64,000 nt of DNA from Paragonimus westermani (GCA_008508345.1 QNGE01000890.1:24386-88385); one strand, 5' to 3'. Positions 23,501-37,500 are shown, numbered from the stretch's first letter. Notes: a model not told the origin generated them from the letters alone. Numbers and translations: made by a program.

Positions 23501-24520
23501 AGCCAGTTGCTACCACTCGTGGTTCGCGGTTGCCGGAACAGTCTGAGAAGAGCGGTGTGGGCTCGCCAGGGCATGTACCTCTGAGTTGACGAACCCGACC
23601 ACGTTTACAAGCCCTGTTCATTAACCGAGCTTGATTTAGTTATACCGTCTCACGTGAAACCCTTTGAAATGGCCTTGGGTCTGCTGTTAGTTCCAAGGTT
23701 CGCATTTGTGGGAGCGCCATTTCATGTAAGTTTCCAGCAGATATATCAACACACAGGGTTGCCGATGTTCTTTAGCCTTCATAATCCACGGAACGATGCT
23801 GAGTTTAATTTAGCCATTTATAGGCGGCCTAGATTATGGCCAGATGGTACTGAGTCCAGAGCCGCTCACCAACGCAACAGGGATGAGAGACACCCTATGG
23901 AAAAGCCCATAGAAAAACAACCAAAAGAATTAAATAAAACGAAATGATAGTAAAACTGCTGATACGTCCGGCGGCGTTTCTAACCCATGATCCTAGTGTT
24001 CGCTACGTTCTCAGCTCAGACGGCGAAACCAACCGGTTTTACTCCGCGGAATGGTCACGAGCGTCATGTTCCGTAAGTATCTCGTTGTCCAATCGATGAA
24101 CAATGTTCGCTGTTAGAAACTTTCAACTGTCATGCTGAGCAGATGACCCAGTCATCATAAAGTGTGCGTTTCATTGTCTTGTCAATTGCTTATAACACCA
24201 TACTTCCCAGAACTACGCTTTGGCGAACTGTTTTGTTGCTCACGCAATCGTCACACTGAGTGTGATTTAAGTAGAACAGAAACAAGTGAGAGAACATCGT
24301 AAGTTTGTTCACATCTGGATCATGAGCAGACCACGATTGCGAACAGAAGAGAGATATGGGTCACGCAAAGATATCATACAGCCATCTTCTCAGCAACTTC
24401 TGTTTCAAATCACAAATGACGAAGACCAACAAAGAACAATATGCGTTTCGTATCATTTTTGCTAGTTCATTGGCATTATCGCTGACGAGATAGTGTCACT
24501 CAAAAATGTAAGTGGAACGG
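20506..24520. other. No recognisable feature
   Basis: Four kilobases without a motif I can name. At 23328-23621 four of six frames are open and the block is GC-rich against its flanks; its nature is unknown. The longest frame is 23654-23947 (+, 97 codons), with a basic Lys/Glu-rich end and no recognisable domain. Confidence 0.55.
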
Positions 24521-24524
24521 TAGT

Positions 24525-25115
24525 TCACCCTAAACTGGTTTCCCGTAGTAAACAGGACGGAATTGGGAACGCTCTGGTTTTGAAGTAATACTGTGCAATA
24601 AAGACACAAAACTCTTTTTCACACGGACCGGCCCGGTCGTTCAACTTATTCAACAGCATTCGCATGCTTCTGACAGAGGAACGGAACGGAACGATTTCGC
24701 TCGCGTGCTCCATACAGGTCGGCTTGGTATCAGGGTGAAACTTTGGAGCAGGATGACTTGATTCTTGAAGGCACCTTCCAGAATGTTGACCATTACAAAG
24801 TGGAGAGAGACAGAGAGAGAGAGATTGGGCACTCCTCCCGAACATCACCTGATGAACATCCAAGATAGTTACTCTTAAGCTCTCATTCTGCTTGCTTCAA
24901 ATGTTCCTATGAGATTTCTGTCTATGGAAGACAGCTCCAAGGGAAGTAACACGCAACCGGATTGAAGACTGCATACAGGTCCGAAAATGCCACAACCGTT
25001 GGTTGGTGAGTATACTGTCAATGCTCCCAGACCAATCGTGTCAAAATCGTGCGGCCAAAGCACCATCGACCGAATAGGATGCCTGCCTGATCTTCACGTG
25101 TTGGATTTTCCATTG
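24525..25115 (-). pseudogene. LINE-B1: RT fragment of LINE family B
   Basis: Read on the minus strand from about 25110. NPTREDQAGILFGRW matches the 'R.EQAGFR.GR' block. HQPTVVAFSDLYAVFNPV (about 25005-24950) matches 'PTVV.F.D..AAFD.V', with the catalytic Asp replaced by Asn. GDVREECPIS (about 24848-24820) matches 'GVRQGCPLSP'. A different frame then gives MEHASEIV (about 24712-24690) where the family should have EYADDIV, followed by SMRMLLNKLNDRAG. The catalytic YADD is thus HASE. Stops interrupt the palm, and a GA microsatellite lies inside the QGCPLS region. No endonuclease, C-terminus or 3' UTR was identified. Confidence 0.8.
24802..24824. repeat. (GA)n microsatellite within LINE-B1
   Basis: An imperfect GA run with one CA interruption. 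On the minus strand it encodes a Ser-Leu repeat directly after the ECPIS segment. Confidence 0.9.
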
Positions 25116-27842
25116 ATATAGTGAACTGATACAACATCTGAACAGTGTTGCAATACTGACAACACTTATACCAGTGTTGTTGTGATCTAGACCTCGGAAA
25201 CAACTGTTGAAATGAACTAATTTTAATTCGGACGTCTGTCCCCTACCACTATTTTTGAAAACATTGAGAGAGAAAGAGGACAGTTAGAGCTGCCGTTCCT
25301 CAGCAGAATCGATAACTGTTTGAACTCTACGATGAATGAAAATTTGCCGAAATACGCTCAGGATATGACCACGCAGCGTAATTTACTCGCTGTGGATTCA
25401 CACAAATATCCAACTTTGCCAATCGCCGGATATTTTAACCGCAGTTCAGCGGATTAAGCTGGATTTAAGATTTAGGAGTTTAACGCGTTACCCAAGTCCG
25501 TACTCCTTGTGTTTCACTGAGGCGGTTGCTAGTAGAGGTCTCACGTCAACATTCTGTGTACAGAAACAAATATACGTAAGGTTGATTCCCATGAACCTAA
25601 CAATGTTTTTCAATGTCCCCCCATCCCGTTCGGTGTCTCTTATTTGAGTTTTACATTCTTCACTTTAATCCATCAGTCTTATATGTATCCTTGGTTATTG
25701 GTTTTTGCTACCGAATAGACATCTACCAACATCCGTGTTCTCACTATTGTGTTCAAATTTGAGAGCGGAATTGAATATTTTCTTGAATTTCCAAGTAGCC
25801 AGAGCTTCGTGACTCGTACTTGTGTCATCCACAGCGAGAACGAAGATTGGATAGTATCGTACACATCGAGAATGAAACTTCGTTTCATGAGAACAGCTGG
25901 AATAATTGGTTGCTACAATCACTTGAGGTTAGCCAACCTGTATTGGAATTATTTGCAAGTAGAGCACAGAGTCACCTCACAAAAGGCCACAGCAACCAAC
26001 TGTCGTTCCCAAGAAAAGGTTTACTCAACGTGATGTGACAGATTTCACACTAGGTTCATCCCAATGATAAGTGGTAGAAACTAATCGTTGAAATGACGGG
26101 TTGGAGTTGGCGAAAACACCCCTCACCTTGTTGGTTTTGTGGATCTGCGATAGAAACATTCCTTTATTCATACTCCTATTTAAATCCATCTATAAAGATG
26201 GAATTAGCTTCCTAATCCATTAAGTTATCGTGAGTATTACACCTCACTTCGTCCGTTAGAAGTCCGTTTGACTGGAATCAACATATAACCTCGGACAAAA
26301 GATGGACAGAATGGTTTCCATTAATCAGTTAGCACGACTCATTCGTGCACAATTGACATTAATGGCCAAGGTCAGCTGGCATCGACTGGTCTAATCGGTC
26401 ATGGATAAAAAAGATCATGATTTGCGTTCGCAGCTAGTTGTAATCTCCTGGACGTGAATACGCTTCTCTATAATGGTAGCGCAATCCAACCGAATAACAT
26501 ACATTTTTCGATTACTTGGTTTTCACAAGAAAAAGTTACTGCATTGGTCACCGCTCAGCCCCACGATGTACCATGAGCCGAGCACCGTGTACAGCTGGAC
26601 AAAAATTATCAGGGTAATAATTCACCGAAACAAGCAGTGTTCTCGCTGTAATGTGAAGTTAATTCCAGTGCGGAACTGCATCGATTGGCCACAATATTAC
26701 CATTTTCAACTATCTATTCTGGGAGGACGCTACTGATAATAACCATCCTTGCATAGATCTCTCTAGTCCGAACCATCAAAGCTGTTATCCAGTAAAAGTA
26801 ACTCACTCCTCCAAACTGATCTGATGGTAACTCAGACTGACGTCCTGTTAGCATGTCACTGCAGGAATGTCCACTTCATCAGTGAGTCGCACATCTTTGG
26901 GTTCTACACACACCCAAAAATCATCTCACATACCGTTGCATCCGCCCAACTTTCACACCCCAATCGATCAATCTGTAGGACATCTCAGTGAGCATGCCAA
27001 ACCCGGTGGGCTTGCGTTGAGCCTGGTACATCAGCAGCTAGTTGCGCACGCTAAGTCATAGACCCTAACGTCGCGGGGAAACAGGCAACTGAATTAACAG
27101 CATCAACAATTTCTTTCATTCATTCCGTGTCAATGAGCATTCAACCTCTGCGCATGTAACCAAGTAAGGGGAGTTACGAGCTGGGGCAACACCCTTTCCA
27201 CGTTAGGTCCGGGCCAACTAATCAATACGACCTGTTCCTGCTCACGTTTTGCCGGACAGCGTGTGACGTGTACGGTTACCATGCCACACAACGTGGCGGG
27301 ACAATAGTTTTAAAAAATATTAAGTGCCATAAATGATTGGCTATTCCTGTTCTGGAAACTGGTGCCGGCAAGCCAATAAATTAACGAAAAAGAGCACTAA
27401 ACTGAAATAGTTGTTGAAGGAGGTTACCTATGCGATGCACTTTTCAAATCACCGCAGCCGTTTACACGTCAAACCGTCCTTTGGCGGATTAAGCGTCCAT
27501 GCCTCATCGTGAAACTGGGAGAGTTAGTTATTGTAGCATTGACCAAATTGACGAGCATTCAGTCTGGGCGACAATTATTCAGCTTATGCCCCACTATTTT
27601 ATGGATATTGCAGAGAAGTGACGATAGTTGAGTCTTTAACCATTAATGTGTCGATTATGTCCAATAAGAAGTAAAATTTATTCCCAGTTTATCAACAACC
27701 AACCACAATCAATCTGCAAGTTTAGAGCGGAAATTCTTACCCAACTTATATTTGTTATAGTCTGCTACCGAGATCAACTCAACATTAAGATATAGAAAAC
27801 TGTGACCGTATAATGAACTGTTTCATTTTGTTTACTTCACAG
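25116..27842. other. No recognisable feature
   Basis: Short frames such as 25749-26033 (+), 26473-26736 (+) and 26867-27061 (+) show no domain. No repeat is visible. Confidence 0.55.
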
Positions 27843-27945
27843 ACGGTCGCCGCGTGGTCAAGTGATCACCAGAGTCAGACTTTAAATCGGCCTGTGGTGT
27901 ATGTGCTCCGGATAATGAACACCTGCATTCAAATCACTTCAACAG
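27843..27945 (+). pseudogene. tRNA-like sequence (decayed tRNA-Leu-type, or tRNA-derived SINE head)
   Basis: TGGTCAAGTGATCA at 27855-27868 fits a degenerate A box and D loop. GACTTTAAATC (27879-27889) looks like an anticodon arm. After a long variable-arm-sized insertion, CATTCAAATC (27925-27934) could be a decayed B box. The spacing fits a class II tRNA (Leu or Ser). The anticodon stem pairs at only about three of five positions, and I could not form a good acceptor stem, so it is not a functional tRNA. Confidence 0.33.
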
Positions 27946-27962
27946 CTTTTCTGAAAGATCAC

Positions 27963-30855
27963 TTAATAGATCGATCGGCATGCTAACAGGTCATGTATCC
28001 AAAACATTAACAGGAAGCAAACCACAGTTATCACGTGAATCACCTGAACCACGTCGATAACCAAAAGGAGAACGGCTTTTTCAAACCAAGCTACCTCCAA
28101 TTCAAGTGAAGCATGTACAGGTGATCAAACACACAGATGCCTGCACAGTCACAACATATCCCAAAATGTTGTTCTGTTTGCAAACGAGTGTTACCGCACC
28201 TCCTCTCCGTATCAGGTAAGCTAGTGGTTGGTACCGTGATAAATTGCCCATAGGTTGTAAGTTGTTTTTGTAAGCACACCAGAATGATCCCGAAAGTGAT
28301 CTGGAAGGCCACGTTAAAGATGTCGTATTCGGAAAATATCCTATCCGTCTACGAATGGAAGAGGTGTAGAAGGAAACCGTCCTCCTGGTCACCTAGTAAC
28401 AGACTGTGAAGCCGAATAACGGGAGGGGATGCTCCGAAACGTTAGCATAATCTGAGTTGTCGGCTGTACCGTACTCAGGACACATTCATCTGACCAAATT
28501 ATGGTCCGTACTGATACAGAGTTGTCACCACCTTACATAGCAGGACGTGAGTACGTAATGAGGACGTACAGAGTGGTCGGGCAAGATGTAGCTCGCAAGC
28601 AGTCCTGATCATTAGTGCTAAATTGGTCAAAGTGTAGGTTTCTCGTACTTAGTTCTTTTCTTAACTAACAAACCTGCTAAACTACTTAGCAGTAAAGTAG
28701 TTTCGACATTCAAAAACAACGTTAACGAAGGCGGTGACAATTATTCGAGGTAACCCTGTCCCGGCAAACCATCATTTGGACACCTTGGACGCAGTGGGAT
28801 GGTTGGGTGATAGAACCATAAATTGAGGTCTCCAGGTCCCCGAGGTGGTTGCGTGAAGCACTTGACGAAGCATGTGCGGCACGAGACGATGCGGTTTCCG
28901 TCTTGGGTTCGAATACGGCCTAGGCCACGATTCTTTACACTTGAATGTCCTTGCACCTGACAACCTTACCAAACTGATTACTACTAATAACAAAAATCAG
29001 ACACATGAAAGCACCCACCTATCCCGACCAACTGAAAGTCATTTGCATCACGCTCATCGGACTTGTTCACGATTAAGTCAATCATCAGCATGATTTACAC
29101 TGTTTACCACATTGGCCCCATGGGTATCCGTAAGAATCAACCGGCTTTTCATCAGCAAGTGGTCGTATGAACAATTCTCTTAAGGTCCATTACTTTTCGG
29201 TCGCCAGAATTTTGCGATTTAGTTGAGAGCACACTGGGAAATGAATCTACCCGCCCGGCTCTGCTACCCATGCGTGATTTTGAACTAAGAATAATTCTTT
29301 TCAGATCGTACCTCTGTTCACTGTGACGCGTATCGCTAATTTCAAGAAATGAGCTATGTCAAGCAACGCATACTTCCGAAGAGACTGCACCCAACTTAGT
29401 AGATTCTATTAAAACTCATCTCGAGATGGTTGCAAACACAGTGGAATAGTGACGGATTTGATAAGACCTCAGTACGCAGCACGAAGGTGACGATTTGAGA
29501 CCGAGTACCGAGTACATCAGAAGAAGCTTGGTGCCATACAAATGGAATCGCACAGTGTTGTGACGCACTTGCACACGTTATAGCCGAAAATCGAACATGA
29601 GACCATAGAACTGACGTCGTCCTCAGCTAACTTGAACTGTGACCTCTAAGTGATGAGGTGGTCGGTTAGAGTTACTGACCTGCTAAGCCTATCGAATGAG
29701 TAAAAAGAGAACAGAGTGGATTTTCCGTACGCAGCCTTGCGTTCACCTGGGATGCACCCGAACAACTTGCCGTAATCCGGATATACACATTATACTCGAT
29801 CATTTGATGCTGAGTGAGTTAAATTATGCATATCCGTTCTACATCGAGCTGATTGTGTAAAATCAACCACACACACCTTCTTGTTATTGGTTAACATGAA
29901 TGGGTAATGTCTTAACAATCTCTGGACAGATCTACCATGCGGAACTGTATACACATTTATTCTTTTTACGATGCTGTTCCTGCAGTAGTTTATACACTGG
30001 CCAGCTAACGGTTATTTCTCAAATAAGACAACTGGATACGTTAGGAGCGCTGATCCGGTTGTATCGGACAGACAACAATAATATCGATGAGATATTGTGT
30101 ACAGAAAAAGTCAGTAAGTCCAAAAATTTCCATATATACAGAATGTAGACAGACTATCTGGACGATAGACATGTATCAATCATAACACAATTCAAATTAA
30201 GCATGCAAACAAAATGCCCATTTGCCTTGTCAACGTTGACCATCGACTAATCGATTGGTTCAAACACAGCTAGACAAATTCACCTGGTCTTTGTTTGGTC
30301 AGGTAGGATGGTACATCCTTGTGGTTGCTTTGTTTCCTGCAGTTCACAGACTGACGCAACGCCAGTCACCGACACTCCAACTATTGAGCTGGGTCAAACT
30401 AATGTTGAAAGTAGGTCTAAGATTAATAACTGGACATCTGGGTGCACCTTAACCAGGCAATTTGGTGGAAAGCAATCACTTTATTTGTTTAAAGTTGAAC
30501 ATCACTAAAGAAAGATTTGCATTCAAATGAGCATTTCATGACTTGCCCACTTCGAGAGAGGGTCATAGCTGGTATCGAGTACCTTTCGTTGATTAGAGCA
30601 CATCCATGGTACATGTCCCCTGTCCGTGACCCATGCTTGTGTGGAATGGTTCGTTAAGTGCTTACCATAAGTGATCGCATTATCACATGCAACTATCCAC
30701 TTATGCACCCGTTGTGAGTGACACAAAGTTTGTCTAATCTTCTCAAGAAAAGGTGTACCAGTTGTCTTGTTGATTCCAATCGAAAACCCTATGGTCAAGC
30801 TTTTTCAATCAGGCTGAGACGACTAGCCTCATATAACCAACTGATTAGGAGGTTA
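27963..30855. other. No gene seen; possible B-box-like motif at 28906-28916
   Basis: GGTTCGAATAC at 28906-28916 matches the Pol III B-box consensus at 9 of 11 positions and could mark a SINE, but a good A box is lacking. The minus-strand frames at 28091-28392 and 30523-30798 are unassigned. Confidence 0.5.
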
Positions 30856-30857
30856 AT

Positions 30858-31578
30858 CGAGCTGCATACTTTCGAAGCGGAAGTTCACCGTAATCTATAC
30901 TTCCTGAATGTAGCGTGCCTCCGTCAATCGAATGGGTCAATCAAGAGGACAGCCCGTCACAAGAATTAGACTGATCATTATAAGAAATTCGATAACTTCG
31001 TTCACCTAAGGCACTTGATGAGTGCGGTTTATTGCTTGTTAAATAGAGCGTACAGGTGTTACGCTCTGGATACGTTGCAACAACAACAAAGCATAAAAAA
31101 TGGCAGGTCTGAAAGATTCATCTACAGAAACCTGTAATCAAAAGTAAATCGTCACGTCATCCAAGCGGGAGTTTTTCACGAAGAAAGGACGTTGTCACGG
31201 AGAAAATCAGTCGCAGGTTTTCGAACGCAACTGGAAGTACCCACTCTGCTGTAAGAGGTAGTGTACTATTCGATACCTACCCGGTATCGACGACACACTT
31301 TCGGGATAGATTACGTAGGCTGGTTTCATTTACTTTTCCACGTGTTGCTGTGACACAGTTTGTCGATCTGAGAAGATTAGCGGATGTCTTTGCAATAGTT
31401 CGACAATGTTCACCTCAAGAGCAATCCTCGTCCACACTATCATTCCTGGTGATCAACTGAATTTAGACACAATCTTCAAAACAATGTACGTGAACAGTCA
31501 GTCCCGGTCCGGATTGTTCGCAGTGCAGCTCTGTCACCAGTAGCTTTTATGACCTCTGGTCGTGCTTGCATGAATGTG
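30858..31578 (+). pseudogene. PLE-3: RT thumb to GIY-YIG tail remnant
   Basis: In forward frames, HTFEAEVHRNLYFLNVACLR then SNGSIKR (about 30865-30950) matches the segment after YVDD ('..E....L.FLDV...R.DGSI.R'). The frame continues past a stop: TDHYKKFDNF, YCLLNRAYRCYALDTLQQ (to about 31075) and ERFIYRNL near 31110-31133. Near 31255-31300 VVYYSIPTRY lies at the linker position. IYFSTCCCDTV (about 31325-31360) is a decayed GIY-YIG start. DQLNLDTIFKTMYVNSQSRS (about 31450-31510) matches the 'H.VD...AFK..Y.V.' tail. Multiple stops are present. The order and spacing agree with PLE-1, but the catalytic YVDD lies outside the preserved part. Confidence 0.78.
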
Positions 31579-34500
31579 ATCGAATGTGAACCACTTGATG
31601 TCAACACCCACAAGCCCGCTAGCAAGCAAAGATGCCAATCTTTCTCATCCACTCGCACCACTCTGTCTCTCTCCTATGTACTATGAGTTCTCCTATCCTG
31701 TAAAATTTTTATTGAAATCTGTGATTTGTTTCGACACGCACCTACGTAAATCAGGCGTATTTCACATAAATGTAAATATATGGTGAGAATGACCGAAAAA
31801 ATTTTGTTGTCAAGGTAACTTCTAATGTATTCTATGGGAAAAGTGAACAGTCGAAATCCCAAAGGTTTTCAAGCTCGGTTCATGAAGTCTACGAGTTTTG
31901 TTGACAAGGGTTACGGACAATCCATAAACATGGTCAAAGAACGCAAATGCAGATAGCTGGACACAGGAATGTATGGTTGGAGAGTTCCTCTACCGCTGAA
32001 TACGGTTTGCTATCAGTGTGCCTGTTTGAACATTGCTTTCGTGAGTGATCATACAAAAACAGCTGTGCACAGTCTAACCAACGCTTGTCAAACATTCTTA
32101 GTTGTCTTCTTTCGATGGAAAGGTGTATCTTCCTGTTTGTGGGTACCCATAATGTCCTTGTGGTAACAGAGCTGCAACAGTCATGTACGGTAAGTCGTAT
32201 TTTGGACAGTGATTATGTGTAACACCGTTTGCCTCAACAAGCACGATCACATTGACGTGCGCAAAATGTTTCACACGAAATGAAGCAAAAGTAAGGGAAC
32301 AGAAGTGGGGAGAAAATCAACTATAGTGTTGTTTCATTAGCGATACACTAATACGAAATTATATTATCTACTCACAACTATTTCCGCAATTGACCGCAGA
32401 GAAAAGCTGGCATTCCAAAGACCTGGTGAACGGATTGCCTTCGATTATTTATTAGCAAAGAAGTCGTATAGCAAGAATTAGGATCACTTACCAAGTTCAA
32501 TTTGTCGCATAATCACGTCAAACACTCTGCACTGGACGTCATTTTGAATACCTAAGTGTCACACAAATGATTGACGGGAAGCCAGAGCAACCATATAGCT
32601 TGGACAGCTCCATTTTGAGCTTATAACTCTGAAATGTGTTATCGAATCCTGAAAGCTTTCACGGTGAAATACGATTCTTCTCAAATGATGATGAGGCAAG
32701 CGGTAAACGAGTTTTTGGGAGCCAGTTCAGATGAAACAGGGTGCCACAAGTCAATGAGCTGCCTCGAAAATTCACTAGAATAAAATTTTAATTCTCCTTT
32801 GAGATAGTGTCTATGTGCCCTGCAAGAAAGGAAATAAATTTTCAGACTTGTGAAGTTGGCTTCAAAGGAGCAGTGGAAGGCTAAACAGGAAACTAAGATG
32901 CATCTCTAGGCAGTGTTCAGCTGAATTATACGTAAAAGACCAGGATGAATCAAGACCACGATCCTGTTTGGGTCGTGTCAAAGGTTTTTTCCGATTGGAT
33001 TATGTATATTTCACAAATTTAGCTATCGTCTCTAATGTCACAACCATTTTTTCTACAGATGGGGTTTTGACATCTGGTACTGTGAACTTGAAGTATTGAA
33101 TAATACATTAACAGAGAAAGGCGTCCTTCATGGACGTCTTTCCTAGGAGGGCCATTTCAACTTTGATCATGCAAACAGGAAATATATTTCTGACTCTGTG
33201 TGTGAAACAATGAGTGGGACACATTTTTTGCTTCAGACAGACGTGGCTGGAAAATCATGGAAAGGGAAGATTCCTGGTCTCCCACCTCGATTAGTCCTCT
33301 GAACCGAGGCACGTCTGCTGCATCTCAGAAGAATGTATGTTCACCCATCTTGGTCTCAAATGAAAAGTTGGGATTAAGATATTCAGTGCACACCAGAACA
33401 AATAAATCCTCCCAGATCTATGTTCTTGTTCACCACAGTGACGATATCATCCATCCACCACTCATTCGGTATTCTCAAACAGAATGACGCTTTTTAGTGT
33501 CGCCACGAAAATATCTGAGAATAATGGATCAAACTGTGAACCTGAAGGAAAATCAGCATGGTAACAGCACCATTTCTCCGTTTTTTGAAACCAAGCAGCT
33601 TGCGTACAAGTTAGTATGAGATGATTAAGTGTACTTCCATATAAACCAACACGTAAGTTGTGAGAGCAAATCTACCCGTAGGAATAGTTTATGACTGGCA
33701 GGAGCCGTAAGCAGAACGAACACATGCAAAATGATCAGCTTCATTCTGTCCAACTTCAGTGGCCAGTGTACATTTTAGTATCACCTCACATGGGTTTCAG
33801 TAATTCCAGTGATCAACAAAGCAAACAAGAAGAAACAGGCACAGCATTCACCTTACCGTTTGAACCTTCAATAGACGGTAGGCAGCAGACTGTGGCTCCT
33901 TATTGTGCTCTCAGTTGAACGAACATCTTGGTACCAATTAACTCCTTTTATTTCAGATTTCCTAGTTTCATTCTTCTCGTCCAAAGTGCTGAAAAAATTA
34001 GATGAGCCACTCAACACATCAGTTATATTATGAAAGTAAATTGGTCCAACCAATGCCTGAACTCTTGTCAAGCTCTGTCAACAACAGAATATTACCGTCC
34101 CTCCTAAAATATTCCGCTTTTTAAATGCATTTAGAGTCAAACACTTGAATTTAAGTAGCCTGTTACCATAGACCGACGAGTTATGTATACGGTTCGCATT
34201 CTCCGACTCAAAAATTTCAGCTACTAACAGAGTGCATTAGAGGCCAAAGGATACACTGGTTCAATTTGAAAACGAGTCAGATGCTTGCAAATGACAGTTA
34301 ATAATGCGCATCAGGCTGGTGTTTGATCGACGGTCTTGGTCAAAATATCGAAATGCGGAACTACAGATTAATTGGAAAATGTACTACCATCAAGGCTTTA
34401 AATGAACAGCAGAAACCTGAAAAAGTGAACCGAACAATAACATATATTTGAGCATTCTTCAGATCTGGTGCCTAAAAAGGTCGTCTAAATGAAAAGATAG

Positions 34501-37500
34501 ACAACAGTCTGTCATTTTACATGTGGACCTATGTTGTAGAAGTTGTTTTTTCAGTTGTTGATCTTCACCAGACGAACAATGAACGGTAGTGGCTCAAGGC
34601 ACAGGTGACAATCGACTGCCTTCAATAACACTAATCGAATACGAACTCTCCCATGAGTGACAGGCCCACTTGGCTAGGACCAGCGTGATTAATTGCGGGA
34701 TTGCTTGAGCTGAACAAACAAACACCTTGAGATGCTACCCAAGAGAGCATTCCAAAAAGGAGTTCGACAACGGCTTGGAGCGAAATGCCGATTTTCCTTG
34801 ATAGTCAGAAGAGAGCTAGAAATGGTTAGTGGTTTGACTTGATGTAATAAGACATTGTATTAGTCAATAAAAGTAGGACGATCGCTCCCGCCTTACTTTA
34901 AGGTGCAGCGGATAATTAAAAATAAGAAATTATTTTAAAAAAAAACATGAACTGAGAAAGAACGAACACAAAAATTTCAAATGATTAGGAGCGGATTGTA
35001 TTTTGTGGTCGTATGCGTATGTACCTTGGTCAATGTATGCTTTGAATAACGGTTTGGGATAGCGGTACAGATAGTCAGTGTTGACCAAAGCTGAAGTTAA
35101 CTGTAGATTCGGTTTATAAATCAAGCTGATTTTTTGTGTTTAAGACGTTAAAATATAGAACCAGGTGGCAAAACTACTAACAACAGTTTCCATTGGTGTG
35201 CCTAATTGAAACTGTTGGTGTATTGGCTGATTGAGAGATTTGTCATCACTCCTTTAAAAGTTTGTTCAAATGAAAAGTGATTTATTTTTGGTTTGCATTC
35301 TTCGAATCGTCTTCGGTCGCGAACAAAGCCAATCGTTAGTGTAAATTATCCGTTGGATCATCAGTTCTTCAAGAAGTCGTTTCCAATTCATTCGGCAGAC
35401 GCTGGTCCAACCTGCTTGCAGTAAGTCAGATACCATTTTTAAAACAGAAACCTACATAAATATCCTGGTTGTGGTCTCTTACTAACGCACGCGCTGAGGA
35501 CCCGAAGATGTGCCGATGGCTGCTTAAGTTTAGTGCTGTATTTTCAGTAGTCATTCTGTTGTTTATGAGCAGGATGGGATCCGTCAATAACCTGTACGAA
35601 TTCCTCAACCATGAGACTATCTGCCTTCTGTTATTCATCACCGTGTTAACTACATAAAATTCCGTATTACCATGATTTTCAAGTGGGAAAAGCAAAAACC
35701 AGTTTAGCAAACGATGTTGGAACTTTGACATCCCTAGTAACCAGCGCAATAGAACAACAGTAATCATATGTAGGAACCAGGCACATTAGTTGAAGTGGGA
35801 CAACTGACTGAAATTCAAAACCGAAGAATCGCCTTGTATAGTTTGCACCTGTACCAGCCAGAAGTATAACGGGCAGAGGAAACAAATTTATTCCCCACAG
35901 TATGCACAACTAGCACCATCACTTCGGACTAGTTGCGGTGTTAGAAAAAAACAGCCTGTTCAATAGTTCAAACAATCACGAGACTGACATTTTTACAATT
36001 TCAATATACAAACAAATCAATGAACAGCAGGCAATGGGGAAAAACGCTAAATATTGATTATCGCAAGCTCAGTTTTACACCAACCATAAAACTGCGGGTT
36101 TAAGACCAATTGAACCTGGATAAGCCCCGATAAAATGGATGAGTCATAGAATATCCCCTGTAAAGTTGAAAGTAAAGTGGGGATTAAAAAAAGAAATACA
36201 GAGGACAATAACGGTCAGCACTGCCGTGAAACCGTACGGAGGAAAACTGGGGAACTCCGACAGAAACTACTGGTTTAAAAAATAGTCTCCATCTCTGGGA
36301 CCATGATAGGTAGTCGTTGCCGTTGAGTACAAAAATGTAGGTATCTTGATGTGCAATAATTTTTACGCAGAAAAATGTAGTCGAGCGCTGAAAACTCGGA
36401 AATTAGTTCAGCAATTCGACGACACCTGATGACTACTGGACACACTTCCCTCAGAACAACCGCATGTAGTTACTGAAATCAAATGAGGCTTTCCTGATCA
36501 GCAGCTTTCTTTGAGTGAACTGAACCTGCTGATAGTAATATTGAAATCAACAAGATTTTTACATTTATGTTGCTGACATGCAAGTCGTCATATCTTGCCC
36601 GATCTTTTGCGTCATTATGTGAAATGTCACTTCAGAACATACGTATTTTTTACAGTATACAAATAGGTCTTGTTAGATACGAATTTCAAATTCCTTCCAT
36701 TACTTCACTTGCAACACCCGACTCATTCCTGAGCTGGGAGAGGCCACCAGTCGAATTTACAAAAGCCGGTTGCATGCTGCTTGGAGACTGTCAAGACGAT
36801 GAAGTTACGATATCACATAGATCAAAAACACCTATCAGTCACGTTGAGTTAAGATCAGACACATACAAAACCTCTACAAACAGAGGAAGAAGGTGGCATT
36901 ATCAACTCATGACAGTCAACAAAGAAAGCTTCCTAACGACAACGGAGAGAAACCCTCTGAATTCATGAACTATTGCTCCGTCGTCGTTGATGGCCCAAAG
37001 ATCAATCACAACGGTTCTTTACGGAGTTTGACTCAATGTAACCGATTCCCTGTCACTTTGATTTCTGAAATAGGAGCCACGGAAACAGTCCTCTGTAAGG
37101 ATCCAAGCCTGACCACCACCGCCTCAAACCTACCGACATAGCTCGGCTTAAAACGAAACCAACCTATGGTGGTTTTCAGTTGGCTTTTGACCACTGAGGA
37201 ACTTCCCCAACTGCTGAACACTACTCGCATACTATTCATCGCAAACGTATCCATACCACCGATATCATCAGGCTTCTGTCCAATTTGCATCCGATCAGTG
37301 GTCACACGGTGTTTTATAACGTTACACTGGATCACGTCCCCTTTATTTCCATCTGACTGGCGGAACTTTAGCATTCTGCAGCAAAGCGGCATGTTTCGGA
37401 TAACGGCCAGTCTCCGCTGTTTGATCAAATATTCTCACACAAAACACCATACTACTCAGATCGTATACACTGATGCCTCCGAATCCATCGACTCTGTTTC

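Noticed and set aside
28091..28392. Possible Penelope linker/GIY-YIG on the minus strand
   Set aside because: A few residues line up loosely (SE, VPTTS, CTC), but no diagnostic block such as GRT.R.L or LYNP appears.
30523..30798. 91-codon minus-strand frame next to PLE-3
   Set aside because: No PLE, LINE or host motif; orientation is opposite to PLE-3 and no block order is visible.
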